Source of the DNA: Nostoc sp. LPT
GTDB taxonomy: Bacteria; Cyanobacteriota; Cyanobacteriia; Cyanobacteriales; Nostocaceae
Length of the DNA stretch: 39,713 nt
NCBI RefSeq assembly: GCF_017115165.1
Contig: NZ_JABXKF010000168.1
Span: forward strand, 1 to 39,713
Direction of reading: 5' to 3'
A program made the position numbers and the translations under genes. Numbering within the stretch: the first letter of the stretch is position 1; the number at the start of each line of letters is the position of its first letter. Positions 14,368-21,604 of the stretch are shown here, piece after piece. The notes beneath the pieces were generated by a model. That model made no database searches, was not told the origin of the DNA, and saw nothing but the letters and a program-made list of their open reading frames with translations.

Positions 14368-16631
14368 CTGCTGGTGTGCTTCAATCGCCTTTAAAAACTA
14401 ATATATCCCCAATATTTTTGTCGGAAATATTTTTACTAAATATTCCTCAACCTAACTTAATTTGCTTTCGACTGACTCCCCGAGTCGATACTAAAATAGG
14501 TAATCGCTTCAGTTGGCGGTTTAGTCAGAAATTCCCTGATATTATAGTCATTTTTTCAGATGGGAATTTTTGGGTTTTAGCTAAACCCGATCAACCAATG
14601 CCAAATTTAGATGAATGGCGAAAAGCTTTAACAGAAATTCAAGACGACTTGAAAAAAGATATTGGCGATCGCACTTACTCAATTCAGTGGGTAAGCCAAC
14701 CACAAATAACAGCTTCTATATTGGCTCAATTAGCTGTAAGGGTCTTGAAAGTTAGACGACCTTTTTCATCTGATACTGTTTGGTCTGAAAATAAGGTGGA
14801 AGTCAAACGTGAAGTAGATTTTTGGGCAGAAACGATAGAAATAAAAGATACTTTACATCCTGCGATCGCTTTTACAATTCACAGTTCTTTTGTTTTCAAA
14901 GGTGATTTAGCTGAGTTTTACGAAAATCATCCCTATCGACAAGATCCAAATAAGCTTTTGATTGGCTTAAAGGTTAGAGATATTGAAAAAAAAAGCTCTG
15001 CTACAATTGTGGCTCTTGCAGGAATTTTTAGAGAGCGTAGAGAAGAACTTTTTGAAAAAGCGACTGGAGCTATTAGTAAACAAAAACTTGAACCTGAAGC
15101 AGCACCAGATGACCAACCTGTAGTTACTATTCAATTTGGTAAGGATAAACAACAATATCCATATCCAATGGCTGCTTTAATTCCCTGTGTTACAGAAGAA
15201 ACTGCTGACTTATTTGAAGTAAAGTATAGTGATTTACGAAAGCAAACTAAAATTCCTTATCAAGAACGGCAAAATCGTTTAGCTTCATCCAAACAAGAAG
15301 CTACAAATGCTTTAGCTGTCTATGGTTTTCAGTTAGCAGCTAAATGTATTAACAACGGGAAGTATCCAAAATTATTCTTAGTACCTACCTTCAAACTTGA
15401 AGACACATTACTTCAATTTGGCAAGAATATGACCCGAAAGCGAAATGAGGTTTTAAAGGGACTATCTACAGGTGGCGTTTATCGCCGTCACAAAGATTAT
15501 CAACATACTTCTAGAAAAATTCGCATTGCAGCACTTAAAATAGGCGATTTTAAAGTTGATATATCTTTTCTTAAGCAACTCCGACAACGCTTAAAAGACT
15601 ATGACTTTGAAAGCCTTGAGATTGATGAGGATAGAAGAAAAGCCGTTTCAATCAATGGTTTAAGCAGTGCTGAAGCCAGAGCTAAAGTGGAGAAAGCCCT
15701 TGATGATTTAATAGCTATCCCTACTGATATTGTTTTGACCTTTTTACCACAGACCGATCGCCATACTGATAATAGTGATGATGGGAGCTTATATACTTTT
15801 GTTTCTTCAAGGCTACTCCGACGTAGTAACCCTGAGATAGTAAGCCAAGTAATCTATGAGGATACTTTGAAAAATCCTAGCAATTATAAAAATATCCTCA
15901 ATCAAGTAATAGTAGGAATTTTAGCAAAGTTAGGAAATTCGCCTTTTATTCTAGCTGAACCTTTGGGGATTGCTGATTATTTTATCGGCTTGGATATTTC
16001 CAGAAAACCCAAAAAGAAAACCGTTGGTAGCAGAAATGTCTGTGCAAGTGTTCGTTTGTACGGCAAACAAGGGGATTTTATTCGTTATAGGTTAGAAGAT
16101 GTTTCAACAGAAGGTGAAGAAATTGATAAACAAACATTAGAAAGGTTTCTCCCATCTGCTGATATCAGCGAAAAAACTGTACTAATTTACCGTGACGGAC
16201 GCTTTTGTGGTGATGAAGTTGAATATTTGCAGGAAAGAGCCAAAGCAATTAATTCTAAGTTTATTCTCGTAGAGTGTATTAAGTCTGGTATTCCCAGATT
16301 ATATAACTATTATCAGTCAGTTGTGAAAGCACCCACACAAGGGCTAGCACTTCGTCTGTCCTCTCGTGAAGTGATTTTGGTAACTACTAAATTACCCTCT
16401 GAAAATATGGGCTTACCTTATCCTCTACGTTTGAGAGTACATGAGAAAGGACACCAAGCACCTATTGAGGATGTAATAGAAGCAACGCTGAAACTCACCT
16501 TGCTCCATCATGGAGCGCTGAAAGAGCCACGCTTACCCGTTCCACTGTATGGATATGACCGTATAGCCTATAGGCGGTTACAAGGTATTGTCCCAAATTC
16601 GCTGAATGGCGATCGCCAGTTTTGGCTGTAG
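14364..16631 (+). CDS. Long prokaryotic Argonaute with intact DEDD catalytic tetrad
   Basis: The 755-residue product is the size of a long pAgo. The C-terminal PIWI domain (about 530-755) holds D544 (FIGLDISRK), E578 (YRLEDV), D611 (IYRDGRF) and D732 (LYGYDRIAY). The spacings 34 and 33, then 121, resemble those of Thermus TtAgo, so guide-directed cleavage is predicted. The MID domain (about 335-525) has Y477, Q495 and K522 in the 5'-phosphate-pocket positions, but S481 stands where a lysine is usual. The N and linker regions occupy about 1-165, and about 165-280 would be PAZ; this part is less certain. Such proteins in cyanobacteria can bind small DNA guides and target DNA, including plasmids or phage. 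It is coupled to the Cas4-like gene by a 4-nt overlap with AGAGG before the ATG. Confidence 0.93.
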   Translation: MTAGVLQSPLKTNISPIFLSEIFLLNIPQPNLICFRLTPRVDTKIGNRFSWRFSQKFPDIIVIFSDGNFWVLAKPDQPMPNLDEWRKALTEIQDDLKKDIGDRTYSIQWVSQPQITASILAQLAVRVLKVRRPFSSDTVWSENKVEVKREVDFWAETIEIKDTLHPAIAFTIHSSFVFKGDLAEFYENHPYRQDPNKLLIGLKVRDIEKKSSATIVALAGIFRERREELFEKATGAISKQKLEPEAAPDDQPVVTIQFGKDKQQYPYPMAALIPCVTEETADLFEVKYSDLRKQTKIPYQERQNRLASSKQEATNALAVYGFQLAAKCINNGKYPKLFLVPTFKLEDTLLQFGKNMTRKRNEVLKGLSTGGVYRRHKDYQHTSRKIRIAALKIGDFKVDISFLKQLRQRLKDYDFESLEIDEDRRKAVSINGLSSAEARAKVEKALDDLIAIPTDIVLTFLPQTDRHTDNSDDGSLYTFVSSRLLRRSNPEIVSQVIYEDTLKNPSNYKNILNQVIVGILAKLGNSPFILAEPLGIADYFIGLDISRKPKKKTVGSRNVCASVRLYGKQGDFIRYRLEDVSTEGEEIDKQTLERFLPSADISEKTVLIYRDGRFCGDEVEYLQERAKAINSKFILVECIKSGIPRLYNYYQSVVKAPTQGLALRLSSREVILVTTKLPSENMGLPYPLRLRVHEKGHQAPIEDVIEATLKLTLLHHGALKEPRLPVPLYGYDRIAYRRLQGIVPNSLNGDRQFWL

Positions 16632-16769
16632 AATTAACATCAGCGCTATAAACATTCTGCATCCAATAAAAACCTGATTTTTTGCAGGTGCGATCGCACT
16701 CCACACAACTTCTGGTTAAATATTACTAATGCTCTATAGCTTGATACTTTAGAGGGTAGAAAAATCTAG

Positions 16770-17225
16770 ATGTTTTGGTTATCTCAATGGCTAGTGTTAG
16801 GAACTATATTTGTTAGCTTAACTTTTAGCACACCTTTATTTGCCAGTCATTCTATGAACCAACAAGATATCCAGATATTAATAGAGAAAGCCAAAGATGC
16901 ATGGGTTGCTCAAGATGTCGATGCTCTTGCACAATTGTTTACAGTTGATGGAGAACTAATCGTGCCTGGTCAATGCTGGCGTGGGCAAGAAAGAATTCGA
17001 GAAGAACTTACCCATTTTAAACAACAGTATTTAGATATCAAAATAGACATCCAACGGATTATCATTGGAGCAAATCAGGTAGCAGTAGAGTGGTACTACG
17101 AAGATACGGAAAAGGCGACAGGTCGTCGTAATAAAGCTGATGATGTAATTGTTGTAGATTTCAGGGATGGTCAAATTAGTCGTTGGCGTGAATATTTTGA
17201 CACACAAACGCCAGTTAACAGATAG
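16770..17225 (+). CDS. Secreted NTF2-like (SnoaL-type) protein
   Basis: The 151-residue product begins with a hydrophobic signal sequence (about 1-26, ending near LFASHS). An NTF2-like cone domain follows: an N-terminal helix (IQILIEKAKDAWVAQDVDALAQLF), VDGELIVPGQCWRGQERIREEL, and strands ending in VVDFRDGQISRWREYFD. Related domains act as small-molecule pockets or, in OCP, bind carotenoid; no catalytic residues can be asserted here. It lies 138 bp after the Argonaute gene on the same strand, with HIP1-containing DNA between, and is probably independent. Ligand and function are unknown. Confidence 0.85.
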   Translation: MFWLSQWLVLGTIFVSLTFSTPLFASHSMNQQDIQILIEKAKDAWVAQDVDALAQLFTVDGELIVPGQCWRGQERIREELTHFKQQYLDIKIDIQRIIIGANQVAVEWYYEDTEKATGRRNKADDVIVVDFRDGQISRWREYFDTQTPVNR

Positions 17226-17639
17226 TTGCACTAATCGTGACACTTCAACCTCCTTAGTTCAAAATGAATTAAGGAGATTGAAGTGCCAAAATAAAGTTGT
17301 AATGTAAAAAACACAAGACGTTTATCACCTCAGACCGCTCTGATGAAGAGTTTAATCTTCCCTTGGTTGATAATGAAGTGGAGGAAGCGACAAAAACTCC
17401 ACACCGTCAACGCATTTAATCAACACTGTTCAAACATCTGCGGTCGCTCTCCTTCGATGTCCAATACTGGGTCACAGCGGCATAACACCCATACAGTGTT
17501 GTTTGTTTTCATAAATATAGAATAGCTAACAGTTGGGTGGAAAACTCTCTCTCCCAAGTATAAACACTACCTAGCCAAGAGATATAGCTATATTGTTTAT
17601 ACAAACTTGTCTAAAGTAAGATTTTAATTCTTTATAACT
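17226..17639. other. Intergenic region with a long stem-loop
   Basis: Apart from the stem-loop at 17241-17285 there is no supported gene. Open frames here are short, begin at poor starts and have no recognisable domain. A 38-codon stretch ending near 17421 (DEEFNLPLVDNEVEEATKTP) could be a remnant. Confidence 0.4.
17241..17285 (+). repeat. Long imperfect inverted repeat after the NTF2-like gene
   Basis: Two 20-nt arms (17241-17260 and 17266-17285, CACTTCAACCTCC... / ...GGAGATTGAAGTG) pair with one mismatch and one wobble around an AAAAT loop. There is no T-run, so it is either a weak terminator or an RNA-stabilising hairpin; it could also be a repeat element. Confidence 0.6.
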
Positions 17640-18332
17640 TTAGCTACTCATTTTACGTCGTTGGGACTGTGCTTGGTTAAACTGCTTTTGTTGTGGTGTT
17701 AATTGGTTGTAATCACTTGAAGATTGCATATCCCATTGTAATTCTGCTAGTAACAGTAAACTAACGGTCATAATTAGCCCTGTTGAGAGAAACTGCATGA
17801 CACCGCAGTACGGCAAAACTAAAATTCCCAGCAAATGAATAAACCCCATCAGAATAAATGTGCGCGAACGCATTCCTACCCCGGTGCAAAAGTAGCCGAT
17901 GGCACTTAATCCTAACCACAGTGGACACAGACGCATCAAGACCTCTCCCCATCCCAAAAAAATGCTCAGATCGGTCAAGATTAAACCCATTATGATTAAA
18001 ATCGCCCAGCTATAAACAACCCAGCGTAGCTGTTCTACAGTTGCCCAAAACCAAGTTAAACTTACCATACCGGCTGCACCGAATAAGGTAAGCACTGACC
18101 ACAAAATCGCTTGGCTACTCCAGCTAATGGGTAGAAACTGGGCGGTTACGAAAATCCCAGATGAAATTAGTCCCCAGAGAATAAATGCTTGATCGACGCG
18201 AGTATAAAACTTTGAAAAGAGGATGAAATTTCCAATTTGGTAGTTTAGACAGACTAGACCTTGAATATCTTGAAAATCTAGCTCTTGCTGTTTTTCACGC
18301 AGAAGCGGCTCAGAGAAATTGAAAAAAGTCAT
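17640..18332 (-). CDS. Multi-pass membrane protein of unknown function
   Basis: The 230-residue protein has a short cytoplasmic N-terminus and about six or seven hydrophobic segments between residues 45 and 195. Examples are AFILWGLISSGIFVTAQFL, WAILIIMGLILTDLSIFLGW and FILMGFIHLLGILVLPYCGV. The C-terminal ~30 residues are polar, Gln- and Ser-rich (LTPQQKQFNQAQSQRRK). I see no transporter or enzyme signature. It stands alone on the minus strand, upstream of the NTF2-like gene tail-to-tail. It looks like a conserved cyanobacterial membrane protein, but I cannot name the family. Confidence 0.8.
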   Translation of the reverse strand: MTFFNFSEPLLREKQQELDFQDIQGLVCLNYQIGNFILFSKFYTRVDQAFILWGLISSGIFVTAQFLPISWSSQAILWSVLTLFGAAGMVSLTWFWATVEQLRWVVYSWAILIIMGLILTDLSIFLGWGEVLMRLCPLWLGLSAIGYFCTGVGMRSRTFILMGFIHLLGILVLPYCGVMQFLSTGLIMTVSLLLLAELQWDMQSSSDYNQLTPQQKQFNQAQSQRRKMSS

Positions 18333-18827
18333 TGAGAATCTATTACTCTTGGTAGATGAATAAATTATTACTCTATCAAAAGATATATTGTTATTTAAAT
18401 ATAAACAAGTAAAGAATAGTTGAGATGCTCTTAAGCGAGAAAGGTTCTAGAAGTCAATACTACTGATTACAATTTCATATATTATGAGACTTTAAAAACT
18501 CAGCACCAACCTTAAAACTATTTAACAATCTTTTACAAAATCGCCGATGGAATCGGTTGTTTTCAATGGCGATCGCAGCATGAAGATACCAAAAAAGCCG
18601 TTATCAGTTTCTTTTGCTTAAGCGTGGTGAGGTAGCGATGTCTACGACGGGCTAGGCTTACTAGTCTGTCAAGTTTAAATTGATGGGTAAGCAAGTTCGT
18701 AGTCAGGACTTTAGTCCTTGATTTTCTAAGCACGCTTTGTGCTTACTACAAACTTTTCATTACTAGCTTAAACATCGTACTACGCTCGTTTACTCATCCA
18801 CGCTTAAGCAGCAACTAATCTAGTTCT
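18333..18827. other. Repeat-containing intergenic region downstream of the OCP gene
   Basis: Nearly 500 bp with no gene. It holds a reverse copy of the dispersed repeat (18635-18656) and two small hairpins: AGGACT-TT-AGTCCT at 18705-18718 and AAGCAC-GCTTT-GTGCTT at 18728-18744. Lying after the minus-strand ocp stop, these may help end its transcript. Confidence 0.5.
18635..18656 (-). repeat. Dispersed repeat, copy B (reverse orientation)
   Basis: It reads GCGATGTCTACGACGGGCTA on the plus strand, the reverse complement of the TAGCCCGTCGTAGACATCGC core. Confidence 0.8.
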
Positions 18828-19790
18828 CTATTTACGTACTAGGTTCAGCAATTCTTTAGGAGAAGCCAGCAAGTCAATCGCTACAAAGAATATTTTGCCT
18901 TGGGGATCTACCAAAAACCGCCATGCAATATTCATTCCCACGCTAGCACCGAACCAAGGGGTTTGGACTTTGCCTGTAACTTTAACTTGGGTATAGCCAT
19001 CTTCCACTGGCTCAGATATACCGCGCTCTGGGATCATCTTCAGTCCCTGGCATTCTTCACGCATATAAGCGCGGATTGCCTCCTGACCAACAATCGGTCT
19101 TTCAAAGGGAGGTTGTAAGGCACCTTCGGAGGTAAACAGAGAAACCGCAGCGTCAAAGTCATTGGCATTCATGTTGTTGATATAGCCCAACACTGTAGAA
19201 TTGTTGACGCCCTCAATGGTGACTTTAGTCCGAAATGCTGGTGCAATGGGAGGAGACACCGGCTCTGAGACTTTTTTGTAACTACCAGGAGCATTCGGAT
19301 CGAATCCCATGCTAATTACGGTATTGCGTAGGATGGTAATTTGTTGACCTGAATCTGCATTGCGGATGGCTTGTAACACATCGGCAGCTTTAGAAGAAAG
19401 CTTGTAACCTTGTGGGATCGGAGCAACGATTCCCTGAGCCATCCATTCTCCTAACTGATACCAAAAGCCCAACTTGATGTTCACTGTGAAGGATGCATAA
19501 GAACGGCACAGAGGAGTGTCAGCACGGTTAGCCAAATCGTACATGACTTGCGTTTGAGCTTCAAAAGGCATCTGCTTAATTTGTTCCATTAAGCCTTGTG
19601 CCAGGATCATGTTAGCTGCGCCAGGAGCCGCAACCGTAATACTTCTACCCATTTCGGTATAGGCAAACCAAAGTAATGCTAGTTGATCTTCAGCATTGAG
19701 CTTAGAGAATGATTCGATAACGGTTGGAACAACGTCAGCAACTAGGGTGCCGGGAAAAATACTTTGAGCCGACTGGATGGTAAAAGACAT
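18828..19790 (-). CDS. ocp: Orange carotenoid protein
   Basis: This full-length 320-residue OCP is the blue-light sensor and quencher that binds a keto-carotenoid and dissipates phycobilisome energy. The all-helical N-terminal domain (about 15-165) has the carotenoid-contacting Y44 and W110. A linker (about 166-195) leads to the NTF2-like C-terminal domain (about 196-320) with Y203 and W290, matching Tyr201 and Trp288 of the Synechocystis protein with a two-residue shift. The interdomain salt-bridge partners R155 and E246 are also present, so light activation should be intact. No FRP gene is adjacent. An HLIP gene diverges on the other side of a 666-bp gap, forming a photoprotection neighbourhood. 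Confidence 0.97.
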   Translation of the reverse strand: MSFTIQSAQSIFPGTLVADVVPTVIESFSKLNAEDQLALLWFAYTEMGRSITVAAPGAANMILAQGLMEQIKQMPFEAQTQVMYDLANRADTPLCRSYASFTVNIKLGFWYQLGEWMAQGIVAPIPQGYKLSSKAADVLQAIRNADSGQQITILRNTVISMGFDPNAPGSYKKVSEPVSPPIAPAFRTKVTIEGVNNSTVLGYINNMNANDFDAAVSLFTSEGALQPPFERPIVGQEAIRAYMREECQGLKMIPERGISEPVEDGYTQVKVTGKVQTPWFGASVGMNIAWRFLVDPQGKIFFVAIDLLASPKELLNLVRK

Positions 19791-20211
19791 AACAGAAATT
19801 CCAAAAAGAAAATTACAGTTCTATCGAATGTGAAAAATCAAATGTGCAAAGACAGAAGAGAAATACGTTTAAGTGTTAATAAAGGCACTCAGTAGTTTGG
19901 GCATCACTAGATAGCCTGTTGTAGACATAGCTCTAAAAAAGGCATAGTGATGCTGTTGCCATTGAGTTTAGATACTTGGCAAAGCACATTGCAGGCTTAA
20001 CTGCATAGTTATTTAGAAAGCCTTGATTAACAGTGGTTTAACGCATTGAGGCTGCTCTTGTATCTTTATGTAAAGAAACATAACAAGTTCGTTACAAATA
20101 AGCAATACCTTTCTCAGTTATATATTGATAATTTATGCTTATATAAATTATAAGTTTTACTGAGGTTAGATTTAACTCAATAGGTGGTTTTGTGTGCATT
20201 CACTTTTAAAA

Positions 20212-20240
20212 GCATAGGTGTAGCCCGTCGTAGACATCGC
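20212..20240 (+). repeat. Dispersed repeat, copy C
   Basis: It reads GCATAGGTGTAGCCCGTCG then TAGACATCGC, the best match to the family core in this window. Shorter relatives lie at 19912-19931 and 20297-20323. Confidence 0.8.
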
Positions 20241-20406
20241 ACGTTTTTGTGGGCATCAAATTTTCATAATCCTTAAAGATACTTCGCTATCGAGCATCAC
20301 ACCCGACTGTAGACATCGCCTAGTTCTCGCACAAATCCAAAATACCCTACTTATTTAGTACGGTTTTCACTACTTTTATTTTTATGTCAAGTAGTTGCAA
20401 AAAATA

Positions 20407-20432
20407 TTTACAATAGTTAATATTTCTTTACA
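20407..20432 (+). promoter_or_regulatory. HLR1-like direct repeats upstream of the HLIP gene
   Basis: TTTACA occurs at 20407-20412 and again at 20427-20432. The first is followed by ATAG and a degenerate TTAATA, resembling the (G/T)TTACA-WWNN-(G/T)TTACA high-light element bound by RpaB. The match is partial and the assignment tentative. Confidence 0.35.
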
Positions 20433-20456
20433 AAAAGCAAAAACAAAGAGTAAAAA

Positions 20457-20669
20457 ATGACAAGTAAAGGTTTTACGATTAACGAACGCGGTCAACCCAA
20501 CAGATTTGCGATTGAACCCAAAGTTTATGTTGATGAAACTCCACGGATAGAATTCACCAAATATACTGAAAAACTCAATGGCCCTTTGGCAATGATTGGT
20601 TTTGTTTCACTCATAGCTGTAGAAGTTATCACTGGACACGGTTTGATTGGATGGCTAACCAGCTTTTAA
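20457..20669 (+). CDS. hli: High-light-inducible (one-helix) chlorophyll-binding-like protein
   Basis: The 70-residue protein has a hydrophilic N-tail and a single membrane helix (about 38-64). The HLIP/Lhc signature reads E38-K-L-N41-G-P43-L-A-M-I-G-F. In canonical family members the motif is E-x-x-N-G-R; the arginine, which bridges helices and helps bind chlorophyll, is proline here. HLIPs bind chlorophyll and carotenoid and protect photosystem assembly under high light. A small membrane-protein gene follows 69 bp later on the same strand, and ocp diverges upstream. AAAGAG before the ATG is a plausible ribosome-binding site. Confidence 0.88.
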   Translation: MTSKGFTINERGQPNRFAIEPKVYVDETPRIEFTKYTEKLNGPLAMIGFVSLIAVEVITGHGLIGWLTSF

Positions 20670-20738
20670 AGAAGACACTGTGAGATTTATTAATTTTCTT
20701 CACTTGACGAATAAAACAATTTAGAGGCAAACTTACTT

Positions 20739-20978
20739 ATGAAAACTGATTTTGATTATCCCAAAAAGAATTTAATTGGACCCGTTATTTTTAGACCTGA
20801 TTTCAACAACTTTGAAACTATCAATGCAAATCAAGCCTGGTCATTATTTTTTACTGTCGGTCAAGATGACAAAGGACTGGGACAAGAAATTGAGTTTGGG
20901 AGATTTTTCACTAACCTTTTAATTGCCATTGGAGTAACTGGAATTCTTTGGGCGATTTACTTCAGCCAATTAGGATGA
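20739..20978 (+). CDS. Small single-helix membrane protein downstream of HLIP
   Basis: The 79-residue protein has one hydrophobic helix at about 54-76 (GRFFTNLLIAIGVTGILWAIYF) and a polar N-terminal half with aromatic residues (NQAWSLFFTVGQDDKG). No known photosystem subunit matched my memory. AGAGG (20722-20726) lies about 12 bases before the ATG. Its position 69 bp behind the HLIP gene suggests one transcript and perhaps a partner role in thylakoid photoprotection, but this is inference. Confidence 0.65.
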   Translation: MKTDFDYPKKNLIGPVIFRPDFNNFETINANQAWSLFFTVGQDDKGLGQEIEFGRFFTNLLIAIGVTGILWAIYFSQLG

Positions 20979-21098
20979 GCAAGTTTGTTCATTTCTAGTG
21001 TGTAGTAACTTCAACAGAGGTCTTGGATTTGGATACCAGGACTTATTTTAAATTTTAAATAAGTTTAAAAAACTCTGTTTAGCTTTGGAAAAAGTTTG

Positions 21099-21302
21099 AT
21101 GTTGATTGGATTTATAAAGCTTCCCAATTTGTCACAGTATTGTGGATACGTGGGCTTAGAAGTAGCACAAATTGTTTCCAAACATCTTGCTGTTCAAAGT
21201 AAAACCTATGTAATTCAAAATAGGAGGGTATTGGTACATCAACTTTTAAAGTCTGGTCTAGATGCTTATACCGCAGATCGAACTGTTACTGTACTTATAT
21301 AA
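21099..21302 (+). CDS. Small hypothetical protein
   Basis: A 67-codon open frame with ATG at 21099 and a GGAAAAAG motif 6 bases upstream. Composition is protein-like (LEVAQIVSKHLAVQSKTYVIQNRRVLVHQLL), without membrane segment or known motif. It follows the small membrane-protein gene by 120 bp. It may be a true small gene or a chance frame. Confidence 0.4.
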   Translation: MLIGFIKLPNLSQYCGYVGLEVAQIVSKHLAVQSKTYVIQNRRVLVHQLLKSGLDAYTADRTVTVLI

Positions 21303-21604
21303 AGCCCGGTTTTACAATTAAGCAACAAAAACCAGTGTGCAATTAATTGTATGCGAGAGTAACTATACAGGCAGAAAAAGGAATTGTGGAGATCAGGAAG
21401 ATGAGGGAATAGGGGGAGAATAACAATTCAAAATTCAAAATTCAAAATTCAAAATTAAAGACATTTTCAGACGGGGATTTAAACCCCGACTGATAATGAT
21501 CGGAGGCGGAGTGGCTCCGACTCCGCGCTACCTGTAGAGGTAGGGGTCTTAAACCCTTTGATTTCCGATAATTACTGACTACTAACTATTAACTAATTCC
21601 CACT
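21303..21604. other. Repeat-rich intergenic region beyond trpE
   Basis: It contains the AAAATTC heptamer array (21426-21456), a CGGGG-ATTTAAA-CCCCG hairpin (21472-21488) and a second GGGGTCTTAAACCCTTT-like stretch near 21545. It lies between convergent genes; the hairpins could end transcription. No gene is seen. Confidence 0.5.
21426..21456. repeat. AAAATTC short tandem repeat array
   Basis: Four heptamer units in tandem, a common intergenic repeat type in Nostocales. Confidence 0.75.

Larger units (their letters stand above)
19791..20456. other. Divergent ocp / HLIP intergenic region with repeats
   Basis: 666 bp without a gene, which must contain both divergent promoters. It holds dispersed-repeat copies at 19912-19931 (degenerate), 20212-20240 (near perfect) and 20297-20323 (partial). 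Confidence 0.5.

Noticed and set aside
13546..16631. CRISPR-Cas locus suggested by the Cas4-like gene
   Set aside because: No cas1, cas2, effector or repeat array nearby; the Cas4-like gene is coupled to Argonaute instead.
17343..17525. 60-codon frame after the NTF2-like gene
   Set aside because: No domain and irregular composition; more likely non-coding or remnant DNA.
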